From NCBI GenBank assembly GCA_030867875.1, contig JAOWCC010001634.1:102713321-102777320 (forward strand): a stretch of 64,000 nucleotides of DNA, read 5' to 3'. Below the pieces are notes generated by a model, which saw nothing but the letters and a program-made list of their open reading frames with translations, was not told the origin of the DNA and did not search any database. This DNA is from Actinernus sp. WN-2022. Its lineage: Eukaryota; Cnidaria; Anthozoa; Actiniaria; Actinernidae. Shown here in pieces: positions 40,413 to 52,869 of this stretch. The position numbers and the translations under genes are program-made. Within the stretch, counting starts at the first letter, position 1. Each line of letters starts with the position of its first letter.

Positions 40413-41040
40413 TTTAGCCGGTAAGACTTGAATAGCAAAGATTGGAATCAAAATATGACGAATTGATACCGATTGCTTTGTCAACGGTTGCCAGAAATTG
40501 TGGAAACACTTCCAAGAAATCTTGTTGCTTGATTGATGTCATTGTTACCGTAAGCCAGTTAGGAGTCGTTCGGGTTGACCTTTTAGGGTTGGACCATTTG
40601 AAAATTGATGGGCAAAATTATCGAGCAGGCCGAATTTCCACAGAAAAAAGAGCGAACAAGCCAAAATCACCCCGAAAAAAGGATGAAACTTTGTTCATTA
40701 GCTGAAACAAGTTCAGCCAATGTTTAGTCTCCAGAACCCAGGAAACCACTGTTTTAGAGAGCAGTAAAGTCTCAAAAACTTTGACTCGGGACTTTGGCCC
40801 TCGCAATATTTAACGGACATTCTGCTTTTTTTCTACCATTATCTAATCTCATAATCAAAGGCACATTCCCATAGGACAGATAATGCATTCGTGTACAAGA
40901 GATTAGTTATATATGCCAATGTTGAGCACTTTTTCATTTTTTTTTTTTATTCGACTACGGAACAATGCAATATGATGCACTACAATACAATATGATGCAC
41001 AAATTAACAGTATAATTTTAAGTATCCATCTGGGAAGGAT
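40413..41040. other. Upstream region of the TRIM gene
   Basis: Presumed promoter and 5' leader of the TRIM gene. It includes one copy of the dispersed phrase ACCATTTGAAAATTGATGGG (40,592-40,611), also seen near 5,940 and 6,400. No further gene. Confidence 0.4.
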
Positions 41041-41403
41041 TTCAAAAAGAATACCTGTATATCAGGCATATTTTCACAAAAGGAGCCTTAGAACCTAAGA
41101 CCCCCTTCTGATCTTGTGTGCCTTTAGCTTTAAAAGCCAGTAACTCGTGTTTTTGCCGTTTTCTTGAAAGGGCAAATGACAGTTTAAGACTTTTCTGGCC
41201 TTTCTATCCCATAATTGATCTCTAGGTATTTTATGTGGGGGTGAGGGGTGGGGAGGACTAGTTAATTTTTTTGCGAAAAACCAACTTTGCCTGGCGTATG
41301 GCGCAACGATTTGCTGTGTGGAAGATGTATATTTCCCAGTAGGTCTGAGAAAAACGTTGATAAGTGAGTTACCGGCTTTTAAAACCAACAGGTACACAAT
41401 AAT

Positions 41404-43100
41404 TTACTTGTGTAACTTTAATTTCAAAGTGGTGCCATTTCTCGAATGGATTTCGATTCACTACACGGCAATACAACATTCTCTTCCTGTAGATTAAGTT
41501 TAATCGATGGAATTTTGCCGTATTTTGAGTAGAAATTATACCAGAAAATGTGTTTTTCTAACCTAACCGTAAAGGGATACCCGAGTAAAAAACACATTTG
41601 GGCTCAAAAACATCTTTCAGATGTACCTTGTTCAGAAAATGTATTAAAATTTGATAAAACTTTTTCAGAGTTGAGAACGTGACCCTCAAAGTTGGCCCCG
41701 TGAAGACATGGGCGCCGCCATCTTGTTCACATTAACGGGAGTCTTGCGGTTAACTTGATGCGACTTGTTTTCTTTGTAGAATTTTCACACGCTCGGAATT
41801 AGAGTACATTTTCATCGATATATGGCAGAGCAATTTCGTACTAGAACAAAAATATCATGAAGACGATATTGTGAGAGAAGTTCAGAAGACTGGGAGGACG
41901 AGGAAAAGCATGTGGAAGGCGAGAATATCAGACGAACAACAAAAGGCGACTACCGAGCTAGTGCAAAACTGGTGTTGTGCTATGATGTAAATATTCACTG
42001 TGTGTTTTTGTATGGAACTTGTCAGCCTTAAACAAGGTAGATTATGACAATATTGATATTGGCATTGCTTTCGAAACTTATGTATTATTGGAGCTATATA
42101 ATTTGCGAGTTATCCGGTTCGATCTCTACTGACTGCATGTCTTTGTGCTACTGAAACGAAACACCTGAAAAGTTAAAACCTCCCTGTCAAATCCGATCAT
42201 AACTAGCCCAACATAGCATAATATAGGCAATGACACAATAACGAGACACTCGGAGCAATTTTATTGCAAAAATAATTCCATTCCCTTATTAAATTGTGTG
42301 AAAGCATTGACGCGATCAACTGAAGCCCGGCATGTTTGTGGTAGAACTTGGGGCGCTCCCGCTGTTTCACAACGCATCAGTTAAGTAAATGAAATTAAAA
42401 ATTATGTGGCTTGCTGAGTAATATATAAATAACTCTGGGTCAAATTAAAGAAGTTTCGATTGCTATGCCGATATCAATATTGTAATAATCTACCTTTAGT
42501 CTTGTGTTTAAGGCTGACAAGTTCCATACAAAAACACACACAGCGAATCTTTATAGCACTAGCTCGGTAGTCGCCTTTTGTTGTTCGTCTGATATTCTCG
42601 CCTTCTGCATGCTTTTCGTCGTCCTCCCAGTCTTCTGAACTTCTCTCAATACATCGTATTCATCATATTTTTGTTCTAGTACGAAATTGCTCTGCCATAT
42701 CGATGAAAATCTACTCTAATTCCGAGCGTGTGAAAATTCTACAAAGAAAACAAGTCGCTACAAGTTAGCCGCAAGACTCCGTGGGACGAAGTGACGTAAA
42801 AAGCGTCATCGGAATTAATGTGAACAAAATGGCGGCGTCTCGTTCTCAACTCTCAAAAATGTTTTATCAAATTTTAACATATTTTCTGAACAAAGTACAT
42901 CTGAAAGATGCTTTTGAGCCCAAATGTGTTTTTCGCTCGGGTATACCTTTAATCTCTCAAAGTTACTTGTGTAACCTAACTTTCAAAGTGGCGCCATTTC
43001 TCAAGCTTTTAATGGATTTCGATGCAGTATACGGCAATCCAACGCTCTTTTGAGTAGAAATTCCAGAAAATGGCGTTTTTCTAACCTATAAAGAAATTAT
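41404..43100. repeat. Palindromic block with 0.5 kb arms
   Basis: 41,571-42,080 and 42,452-42,950 are imperfect reverse complements around a centre of about 370 bp. Outside them, 41,404-41,570 and 42,962-43,100 carry a related segment in direct orientation (both with ACTTGTGTAAC and CAAAGTGG). The centre and arms have no transposase. Copies of GCCGCCATCTTG occur facing inward and outward at 41,708 and 42,827. Probably a foldback element; the direct flanks are unusual. Confidence 0.75.
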
Positions 43101-43256
43101 GGGATAATCTCACACAAGTAAATTATGGGATAGAAAGAGCAGAAGAGTCTTAAGAGCGGCCTTCTGTAAATATCGCCTAAACTGTTTAGGATGAGAAAAA
43201 ATGAAATTCCTCAAACTTTCTCAGAATAATGGCCTGGGTGAGTGAGGCATATAAAT

Positions 43257-45115
43257 TTAATATATAATTATCGATGAAATACCAGTGTATCTCTCTTTCT
43301 AAAAAGTGATATCTTCACCGCGCGCAGTGACAAGATATTTTTGATATCTTCACACGTGAAGATATAGCTGTTGCCATGGATACAGTTTTCTCAAATAACG
43401 GCAAAGCCACAATTCAACGGCTCGGCTGATTATTCAGGCTTGTCTCAATATGGCTTCTGGTTCAAGTTTAAGCGCAGATTTGGAATTACCGAACTGGGAT
43501 TTAAGCATTAGCGTTTGTGAACAAGGAGAAGAGACAGAAAAATCTTCGAGGTTCGCTTCTGTCACAGAAAATGATGTCGAAAAGCTTATCGAAGTGGAAG
43601 AAAACACGAACACGAAAAGAAAGACCGGCTATGACCTCAATTTGGTAAAAAGGTTTTTGAGCGAAGAACACGAAGAAACAAGAGCTATTGAAGAAATTCC
43701 ACCGTTGGAGCTCAATGGCTATCTGTGCCAATTTATTTTGGCAGTAAAAACAAAGTGTGGCAGTGACTACGAACCGTCATCTTTACGTGGAATTCTTGGA
43801 AGTGTCGATCGCTATTTGAGCCGCCATGATTACGGCAAAGGGCTATTCAAAGACCTAGAATTCAAGAAAACAAGGGATGCATTGAAGGCTAAACAAAAAG
43901 AACTAAAGAGACAAGGTCGGGAAATAGACCAAGGGCTACAACAGCTCTAACTGACGAAGAAATAGATATTTTATTTGACAAAGGAGTGCTAGGAACAAGT
44001 TCGCCACAAGCTCTCCTGAATACAGTTTGGCTCAATAATATTATGCACTTTGGGCTTCGTGGGTGCAGAGAACAAAGAGAACTGCGCTGGGGCGATGTCG
44101 TTCTAAAGACCGACAGCGAAGGAAAAGAATACCTAGAATATTGCGAACGCCAAACTAAGACAAGAACTGGAGAAGATCCACGAAATGTACGTCAAGTGAA
44201 ACCTCGAATGTACGCCAACAAGGCGAGCGCCAATGAACGTGATCCTGTGCACGTTTACAAAGTTTACAAAGAAAAACGTCCTGCATCAATGTTAAATCCG
44301 GATGCATGCTTCTATCTGTCTCTAAATCACTTTAAAACAGTAAGTCAAGTAGAACTGAAAGACTCCATGTGGTTTAAATCTCAACCAATGGGAATAAACA
44401 AGCTAAATAGCATAATGAAAGACATGTGTCAAGCCGCGGGAATTTCAAGAAAAACAAATCAGTGTGGAAGAAAAACACTGGTTCAAAAGCTTCAAGATAG
44501 TGGCGTTCCTGCCAACCAAATTATCCAAATAACTGGACATAAAAATCTGCAGTCAATTAACAACTACAGTAGTCTTCGAGAGAAACAACAGGAAAGTATT
44601 TCAAAAATTATTTCAACAACAACAACAACAAGCGAAAACTCGGCACTCACACCTGCCACCCTGCCGCGTTTTCCGTACCAAGTAGCCTCCAGTTCCACTT
44701 CATCTACCGTGGACTTGAACTCTTTCAATGAAAATAAGCTTCAAACAGTATTTTATGGAAACACGATTACAGGAGGAGTCTTCAATATCAACTTGACCAC
44801 GGAACAAAGCACAATGAAGAGTCCTGATAGTGGCTCTAAGTCGACGTTTCGGCGTGTGATCCGTATCGAGAGTGACAGCAGTCAAGAGTCACTATAGTAT
44901 ACAAGAGCCTTCAGTATTTTTATGTTCCATGTCTAGTATTTTTTATTGACTCATTGCATTACTTATATTTTCATTAGCTATAGGATTGACTCATTACTTG
45001 AGCTTATATCATATTTGTATTATCATAAAACTGTTACATCATGAATTAAAAATATTTTTTTGGTTAATTGATGGAAGAAAATATGTTTGTATTTCATCGA
45101 TAATTATATATTAAA
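43257..45115 (+). mobile_element. Crypton-like tyrosine-recombinase element
   Basis: Its insertion point is visible because repeat copy A (5,541-5,552) lacks it. The left end TTAATATATAATTATCGATG is mirrored at 45,091-45,115, so the unit has about 27 bp inverted termini, which classical Cryptons lack. Left-subterminal palindromes GATATCTTCACACGTGAAGATA-like occur at 43,305-43,370. It carries one gene (43,450-44,897). The short hairpin block 45,116-45,261 came in with it or adjoins it. Confidence 0.7.
43450..44897 (+). pseudogene. DUF3504/KIAA1958-like tyrosine recombinase, one frameshift
   Basis: Two frames: 43,450-43,950 and 43,93x-44,897. The second is open upstream of its apparent start and picks up the domain exactly where the first loses it, so one base is missing or extra near 43,920-43,945. 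The N-terminal part is the SAM-like region (LNGYLCQFILAVKTK, SSLRGILGSVDRYL). The catalytic part has MHFGLRGCREQRELRW (first Arg), CGRKTLVQKL, QITGHKNLQSINNYS (His and the likely nucleophilic Tyr). Such domains derive from Crypton DNA transposons, which integrate a circular form by recombination, and also survive in host ZMYM and KIAA1958 genes. A Ser/Thr-rich tail follows. Here it is most likely a dead transposon gene. Confidence 0.85.
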
Positions 45116-45261
45116 CAGAACATTACATGGCCGCTTGGAGATACGAGTTTTATCTTCTCGTGTTGATGAAATATCTTACTCGTTCGCTGCGCTCACTCGT
45201 AAGATATTTCATCAACACTCGAAGATAAAACTCGTATCTCCGCGCGGCCATGTAATATCCT
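45116..45261. repeat. Near-perfect hairpin of about 140 bp
   Basis: ACATGGCCGCTTGGAGATAC near 45,121 is mirrored at 45,232-45,252; the stem continues through GTGTTGATGAAATATCTTAC to a loop of TTCGCTGCGC. It sits between the recombinase element and resumed repeat X. I recall hairpins of this type as a highly dispersed family in cnidarian genomes. Non-coding. Confidence 0.8.
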
Positions 45262-46255
45262 CTATATAACTTTTAGTTGAATCTGATTTTTATTTTAGCC
45301 AAACGGCGACAAAATCGGTTTTACGGCTCTCAGACCGGTTTTTAGGAGATCGATACCACACATCGTTAACGGCTCGCCTAAAAATGAAAATAGAAATTTA
45401 TAGCAATACTGTGCAGCTAAATACAAAGAAAAGATAATGATTTCTCTTTTCATGGGTTGTTTATTTAATTTGATTACAAATTAAATATTTTAGCAATTTG
45501 TCATTATTTTGTTAATTTTAGACATTTTTGGTACGCAAAATAATGACCAAATTGAGAAGCCAAAATCTACAATGATACATAACCTGGCCATATTAGAGTA
45601 TAACCTAGCGAAAGAGCAATGTTTCTTCTTCAAATACATGCAATATTTTTTTTGGGCAATTAAAACTACGAATTTCCAGGGCACCAAACGCAAGTGGCAC
45701 CGACGTAAGAATACTCTCTTTTCTCACAGCGTTCGAATGCACAGAATCTAAGATCAACATATTAAAACAAATTATATCAACTTCTATCAGGTTAAATTTA
45801 ATACTAAAGAAGCCTGAGTACTTTCAGATAGATTATATATCGGTTTCTACCAATTATGTACAAAATCAGTGGCTTTTAGCGGTATTTTTGCGATGACATA
45901 TTGTTGAATCTTTACTCCGTGCCGGAGCGCCGACAACTTTCAATCGATAGACTACTTTATGAGACTTCTAAGTTAATCCGAATGATCTACAGTTGAACTA
46001 TTCACTGTTAGGAATGTTAAAAAGTAATTGTAATGGCTTAATATGCACCTTTCATGTGGTTTCGTAGAGAATCGGTAGTATAAACAGACGACTGCCGTAG
46101 TTCAACTGTCAACAGCTGAGATTGCGTTACACACAGGAAGCCCGCTTTATCAGGAAATATGAACGCGTAATATAACTATATATGGACTTCTGGTTTACGT
46201 TCCTATCTCAGTATCACTGGATTTGTTTTTAATTTTTGTCTTTGAGTTTGGTCGC

Positions 46256-46937
46256 CAATTGAAATCAAAGCTACACGTAACCTTATCTCCCTCAGGGGGA
46301 AACGGGGGTACTTATGTTATGCTCTTTTGGTATAACCAGTTGGCGAGCCCGACCTATTATTATAATTCGCAACCCAAGTACGGTTCTGAAAAAAAGTGTT
46401 TTATAGCTACTTTCCGCACACCTGGTCAGGTTCTGGAGCTGACGCCGGCCGCATAATAATCTCTCGGGAGTTCTAAAACGGCAATTACGTATATTCAATC
46501 TTTTCACCCAGTGGCCATCTTGGATTCAAAGCGAGAAAATCAGTTTTGTTTTTAGCAACGGTATAACCTCGCACTGAGGGATATTAGAACGAGTTTAGCC
46601 AAGCAAACTCGCATTGGATCCAATATGGCCACCGAGTGAAAAAAAAGTGAATGCAACCGCGTTATTTATGGTGCGGTTTCCGTGAGTTTAATTTTCGCTT
46701 GCCTATCACAAGCGCAATTTTATGATTAGATGGTGTTGCATCCATGGCCATGTAGGTTGACCAAACAAGAGAAGTTAATGTATCTATCAATTCCAAATCT
46801 GCCCCCCGGCATACGTGTAGCATTTGGCCGCGCAGTCTGACCCAGGGTGGGGCATTTTACCACGTTCGATATATGTTTCACTTGTCACGCACAAAGATTT
46901 CCACATGTGTCTTCGGGGTAAATTAAATATATTATAT
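46256..46937. other. Repeat X body, part not present in copy A window
   Basis: It contains a phrase (46,393-46,455, TTTTATAGCTACTTTCCGCA) related in direct orientation to 49,867-49,900. The 77-codon frame at 46,223-46,456 overlaps it and has no recognisable domain. The counterpart in copy A would lie left of the window. Confidence 0.4.
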
Positions 46938-49900
46938 TATTTAAACAAAGAATGAAATTAATTTAATTACCCTGGAGCATCATCATGCTGAAACCTTTGT
47001 GTGTGACGAGTGGAGCATATATTGAAAGTGGTGTATTGGTGAAAGAGAGTCAGGGTTGCGGATTTCACATCAATATTTATTAGAGATTTGCACTCGTTCC
47101 TAAGCCCCACGGTTAGGTATTTGCAACGCTCTGATTCCAAAAAGTCAAATGCTCCACAAATGGGGGGAGGGGGAGGGGGGGGAGGGGGGGGGGGAGGGGG
47201 GGAGGGGGAGTGGGCAGGTTTGGAATTGCTAGAGACATAACGAGTCATACTTTATAAAGCCCGGTTTACCATAGGATCGTTACGATCACAGTGACCGCAG
47301 CGATCATAGATAGCGATCGTAACGGTCTACATATGGAAACCGATCTATAGTTCTATCCTGCCGATTGTACAATCCATGGAGCCCGTGGGAGGAGGACTGT
47401 GTGGCGGTTATGATTTCCGGGTACGAGTTTTTCACAAAAAGACAGGAGTATGGACGACTCGGAATAATGAAACATAAATCCGGATTCGTTTTCACAATAA
47501 CTTGGAAAATCGGGTTTTGGAACTATACTTTCTCTGGAAACCGGGTCTGGATCCCATGGCGGCACATACGTACGTACCCATATTGTGACGAATATCTTGT
47601 TCACATATCACTGATTTATCAGTTTAGCCAAGGTTTAGCATAGTGACCGGATTTCGAATTTTATACCATGGCCAGTTGAGCCACCATATTGCATGCATGA
47701 AGATCGAAGGTCTAGTCGTTGTCGATGCCATCATACAAAATGTCTCTAAAATTAAACTACATCTCAATGCGACAATTTCTATTAAATAGAAAATGGGAAG
47801 AACTAAATATCCTAAAACAATATATATAGATTCGAGAGCACCAAACTGAGCATAAAACAGACTGAATGAATCAAGTTGTGACAACCCCCGAGTTCGTACC
47901 CGACCAGTTATTCTTCATCAATAGTGGATACATTACTTTGCTATTTTAAAAAGGGACGCTTATTTATATTTAGACTCTGCCAAAATGGTATAGATAGCAG
48001 CAAAGGCTAAATCATCCGATGTCTACAGACATTCTTCTGAGCCTATTATTCTTAGTCTTCTGAGCCTTACACGGATTACTATTGTGGTCAACTTCATTCT
48101 TATCAGTTGTCCCCTTAAATTATAATTCAATAAAAAGGGTACAGCCATGGCCACATAACGGACTTACATGCTCTATACCAACGCGTATACCGTGCATGCA
48201 GTTATGGTGTCAGTTATTTCTAGCCAACACAGCTACGTTTTTCACACACCTCTACCATTTAATTAATTTTGCAAGTGCTACCCTTCCCCCATCCGGGATA
48301 TTTCCATGCCTGGTATTAAAATAGCTGATTGATAGTAAATTTGCTGAATTTGATAATCTCTCGCGAACCCAAAAGACTCAATATTGATGGAAACTTGCAA
48401 GAATATTGACTTACATTGTAGGTAAGATACCAAAGAACTACACTTAAACAGATGTCGCATTTATGATTGGTAAATGAGAGATGACATACAGTGGCGGATC
48501 CAGGGAGTGGGTTCCCCCTTACTACTGGATATCACTCAGAAATGAATAGCTAAATACATCAATTTCAATGTATGCTACTAAGACATGAAAAATTATCATA
48601 GAAATATCATATGGAACCTGTTACCTGAGATTGTAAGTATAGTTCTCTAGTATGACACTATTATTTTGTACCCCCCCCCCCCCCCCCTATGACTCGCTTA
48701 ACCCACCTTTTACAAAATCCTGGATCCGTCCCTGAATGAGTTGTCTCGGCTTCTTCATCAGTAGTGGAGGACTCTAGATCGGCTAAAAAAAACGCAAAAC
48801 GATCTCACAAGCGCCTAGATAGAATGAAGAACAGAATACTAAGTCCTAAGCGCCTGCGGATACTTTTTTGCGGTCTTTTTGGGCAGAACTTGAACATAAA
48901 TCAACATCTCTTTAACATCAAAGTAATATATTCACTGCTGATAAAGACTGAAAAATACTTCTATACTACTACTAGTATTGCTTGGCACATGATACACTTT
49001 TCCGCCAGTCGGTGCCTGCATTCTCCAGCGTGTTTAGCGAAACAAATCATCCTTTAGACATAAACAGGAGACCATTACCCGGAGCGTTATCGTTTATTTT
49101 TAGATTTTATATATACTGCCATACGTATTGTTTGCTTTCATCGCGAATGTATGCTGGTTTTAATTTGGTCGTTCGCTGCGATCACTGTAAAGGTGAGTCG
49201 GCTTTAGGGACCGGACATTATTTAGCGGTAGTTCTCTGGTCTCACAAAATAATGACCCTCGTCTTAGATAAGTCTATAAATATATTTAACCTATAAAAGA
49301 GGAGCATATAAGAATTTGACCCCCCCCCCCCCCCCTACATATCTAGTAGTCCCCCTCCCCCACCGCTAAATAATGTCCGGTCCCTTATAGCAATCGTAGT
49401 GGTAACATGGAATCTACTCTCAAGCGGTCATAGCGATTACGATCGCCAGAATATAATTTATTGTTGTACACGATAGCTCGGTTCAGTTCCATTTGATAGC
49501 AATATATAATCGCTACGATTGACAAGTACTTTTTTTCAGCGGTCGCTGCGATCGGAGAAACGGGCATATGGGATATAATTTAGCATGGGGAGTGTCATAC
49601 TTTTTCAAACCCCCAAAAATAGAGGGTCGTACAAAATGGGCAACTGAAAAAGGGTTGGCTGTAGGGGGAGGGACAAAATATGTCATACTTATTGTCCGGG
49701 TAGGGTTATATAGTTTTAGACTTTTTCATTTCATTCTCCATAACCAAGAGACCATCCATAACGTATGGTACGGACCTCGTACTCAGATAATGAGAGGTAG
49801 ATACTTGTGACTTCCGGCACTCTTTTTCTTCGACATTTTGGAAAAAGAGTTCTGACGCGACAGTTTTATAGCTATTTTCCGCACACCTGGCCTACGCCGC

Positions 49901-49959
49901 TCAAGTACCCTCCATCTCCCAGCCATTGTAACATGTCGATTGCCGTCCAATATACAGTT
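46938..49959. repeat. Repeat X, copy B, body
   Basis: Near-identical to 1-3,017. It carries the same nested MITEs (48,489-48,734 and 49,206-49,385) and a longer G-rich tract (47,161-47,217). It differs from copy A by short deletions and expanded or contracted C-runs (48,670 and 49,320). No gene. Confidence 0.9.
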
Positions 49960-49962
49960 ACG

Positions 49963-50789
49963 TTTGAAACTCAAAGACAAAAATAAAAGCCTAATCCAGT
50001 TACACTGAGATCCTATATCGAATATAACTAGTTCTCCGGATCGGAACTGATTTAAATCAGAAATCCACATTATGGAGTTCTGCGTAAACACGTTGTTCAT
50101 TTGTTCCGAAAAAGCGGGCTTCCTGTGTATAACGCAATCTCAGCTGTTGACAGTTGAACTACGGCAGACCTGTTTATAAAGCTACCAAATCTCTACGAAA
50201 CCACATGAAAGGTGCATATTAAGCCATTATAATTACTTTTTAACATTCCTAACAGTGAATAGTTCAACTGTAGATCATTCGGATTGACTTAGAAGTCTCA
50301 TAAAGGTAGTCTATCAATTGAAAGTTGTCGGCGCTCCGGCACGGAGTAAAGATTCAACAATATGTCATCGCAAAAATACCGCTAAAAGCTACTGATTTTG
50401 TACATAATTGGTAGAAACCGATATATAATCTATCTGAAAGTACTCAGGCTTCTTTAGTATTAAATTTAACCCGATAGAAGTTTATATAATATTTTTTCCC
50501 TCTGTTCATCTCAGAATCTGTGCATTCGAACGCTGTGAGAAAAGAGAGTATTCTGACGTCGGTGTCACTTGCGTTTGATGCCCTGAAAATTCGTAGTTTT
50601 AATTACCCAAAAATGTTATTGCATGTATTTGAAGAAGAACCATTGCTCTTTCGCTAGGTTATACTCTAATATAGCCAGGTTATGTATCATTGGAGATTTT
50701 GGCTTCTCAATTTGGTCATTATTTTGCGTACCAAAAATGTCTAAAATCAACAAAATAATGAAAAATTGCTAAAATATTTAATTTGTAAT
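49963..50789. repeat. Repeat X, copy B, right arm, truncated
   Basis: Direct match to 4,509-5,338 and reverse complement of 45,484-46,149. Similarity ends abruptly at 50,789, about 420 bp short of the arm length in copy A, and the integrase-core frame begins there. The junction is therefore a truncation or recombination point. Confidence 0.85.
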
Positions 50790-51938
50790 CAATACATCCC
50801 TTCTAGAGGTTTCAAGGATGGATCCCGGGATGATATTGTTGAAGAATACTTCAATCTTGGCTTTACACAAACGGAAATTATTGCATTTCTTCTATTATGC
50901 CACGGCATAAGGCTCAGTGTAAGACAACTGAAAAGAATATTGGCTAACAAAGTACTCGGAAGAAGGCGCAATGCAAGTAGCTTAGGGCAAGTGACGAATG
51001 CAATTCAGCTAGAACTTCAAGGTAGCGGATGCTGCATTGGATACAGGGCAATGTGGCAAAGATTAGTTGTGGATCACAAGCTCAGAGTAAGTAAAGAAAC
51101 AGTCAGAGAAGCAATTAAGGTTATGGATCCAGATGGTGTAGAAAAACGTTTAAAACACAGGCTTCAACGACGACAGTATAGAGCTAAGGGACCAAATTTT
51201 ATTTGGCACATAGATGGGTACGATAAATTGAAACCATTCGGCTTTTGTATTCACGGATGCATTGATGGCTATTCGAGGCGTATCATGTGGTTAGAAGTCG
51301 CACGTAGTAACAATAACCCCGCCGTTATTGCAGAATACTTTCTGGATTGCATAGAGCAAATTGGCGGAACTGCACGTATTATACGTAGCGATTACGGCAC
51401 CGAGAATGTGTATGTGGCAGGCATTCAACGCTATTTACGACATGAATCAGATGATGCTTTCTCTGGAGATAAGAGCTATCTGTATGGGAAATCTGTGTCA
51501 AACCAACGTATTGAGGCTTGGTGGAGTCAACTTCGAAGAGGGTCTACTGATTGGTGGATCTCACATTTTAAAGACTTAAGGGAGAATGGACACTATAACG
51601 ATGCCAACTTGGTACACGCAGAGTGTCTGTGCTTTTGCTATATGCCTGTTATTAAAGAGGAGCTGCAAAGATTTGCAAGACTATGGAATTTGCATCGCAT
51701 TAGACCTTCCACAAATATGGAATCTCCCAATGGTCGTCCAGATGTTTTGTACCTTTTGCCAGAAATGAGAGAAGCTACAGATAAAAAATGTGAAGTTGAG
51801 AGAGATGACATTGAAATCGCAAAAGAATTGTGCTGCAATGATATACCTTCTTTTCCTTGTTCTTCAGAATTTACTGCTTTAGCAGAAGTAATTATGATGG
51901 AGGAAGGCTTTCAGTTGCCCAACATACAATGGCGCTGA
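50790..51938 (+). CDS. Integrase-core domain protein (DDE, rve-like), 5' end missing
   Basis: About 382 residues, open throughout. An N-terminal helix-turn-helix-like part (IVEEYFNLGFTQTEIIAFLL, then RQLKRILANK) is followed by an RNase H-fold integrase core: IWHIDGYDKLKPFGFCIHGC (first Asp), IDGYSRRIMWLEV, ARIIRSDYGTENV (second Asp) and SNQRIEAWWSQLRRG (Glu). I know this family as a multi-copy integrase-core group in fish and invertebrates, probably a cut-and-paste transposase. No in-frame ATG precedes the N-terminal motif; the reading frame runs into repeat X, so the first exon or start was lost at the 50,789 junction. The catalytic triad looks intact. Confidence 0.75.
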   Translation, partial: QYIPSRGFKDGSRDDIVEEYFNLGFTQTEIIAFLLLCHGIRLSVRQLKRILANKVLGRRRNASSLGQVTNAIQLELQGSGCCIGYRAMWQRLVVDHKLRVSKETVREAIKVMDPDGVEKRLKHRLQRRQYRAKGPNFIWHIDGYDKLKPFGFCIHGCIDGYSRRIMWLEVARSNNNPAVIAEYFLDCIEQIGGTARIIRSDYGTENVYVAGIQRYLRHESDDAFSGDKSYLYGKSVSNQRIEAWWSQLRRGSTDWWISHFKDLRENGHYNDANLVHAECLCFCYMPVIKEELQRFARLWNLHRIRPSTNMESPNGRPDVLYLLPEMREATDKKCEVERDDIEIAKELCCNDIPSFPCSSEFTALAEVIMMEEGFQLPNIQWR

Positions 51939-52616
51939 AGCTCGTGAACTTTACCTAGCGCTAACTTACGAAATTGAGAAACTCATGTAATTTTTGTTTT
52001 CAAGTGTCTATTGCCATGTCTGTTGCCATGAAATATCCAGTATGCAATGTATATTGCTTTCTGCAGGCTCTATACAATCTCAAGTATGTCCTGGACAACA
52101 TGTACCAAAGGCAGGCCTTACATAATGAAAGTTAAAAAGGTTGCTATCGGTGATTGGGCATTCATAGCCCGCAAAGCTTCACAGGCACTCTATTTCGGTG
52201 AACATTTCATGCATCAGGCCGGCAGTGCTTACTAACTATTCCGTCAACAAGCCAAAATGTTGCAGCTTCCCAAGAATAACAGAGCGTCTGTAATGCTTTG
52301 CAGGCTATGAATGCCCAATAATCGATAGCAACCTTTTTTTAAAATTAGGTGTATACAGAGGGTTCATTTTTAAAATAGAACGTTTGCATTATGACGTCTT
52401 TTACTACGACTACCAGAACTCATTCCGCTGTCGCCTTTGTTCCTTAAATTAAGGCTATTGTTTTCATATTCTCATAGGATTTTGAAAAGATGAATAAGAA
52501 AGGAAAACTGACAAGGATTCTGGTAGTAAAATACGCCATAGTAAAAATGTCCTATTTTATGTCTAAATCTATTTTGCCCAAGTTATGACATTCAAGACGA
52601 GACGTTTAAGACAGCT
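51939..52616. other. Downstream flank with a foldback repeat
   Basis: Non-coding flank of the integrase-core gene. 52,131-52,200 and 52,270-52,340 are imperfect reverse complements (AAAAGGTTGCTATCGGTGAT against its mirror at 52,303-52,338), a MITE or the terminal hairpin of the element that carries the gene. Confidence 0.5.
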
Positions 52617-52869
52617 ATTTGATATGATAAGGCTTTTTGTTAATCTTTGGTCTAATCACTATAGACTAATAAGTTTAATTGATAATTAAATATGCCTGCA
52701 AGGCTCAAACCTACAATGATTCACATAAACACTCCTGTTACTAATCACACATCTAAACTATCAGTTTATTCCTTGCTAGCAGAGCCTCCTTAACCTCCTC
52801 ATATCTCTTCACAAACTCTTCACCTCCATATCCACTTTGTTGTTAATTTGATGATACTGTTATTATTAA

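Larger units (their letters stand above)
41041..46255. repeat. Repeat X, copy B, left (inverted) arm with insertions
   Basis: Reverse complement of copy A 4,509-5,760, in the order 41,085-41,190, 43,150-43,256, 45,262-46,149, with a weaker continuation to about 46,255. Two insertions separate the pieces: a palindromic block (about 41,190-43,150) and the Crypton-like element plus hairpin (43,257-45,261). With the right arm at 49,963-50,789 it makes an inverted pair enclosing the repeat body. Confidence 0.8.

Noticed and set aside
46223..46456. 77-codon frame in repeat X
   Set aside because: No recognisable domain, and it partly overlaps a phrase repeated elsewhere in non-coding DNA.
46967..47248. 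Polyproline protein frame
   Set aside because: Shadow of the G-rich tract at 47,161-47,217; the equivalent tract in copy A has a different length and frame.
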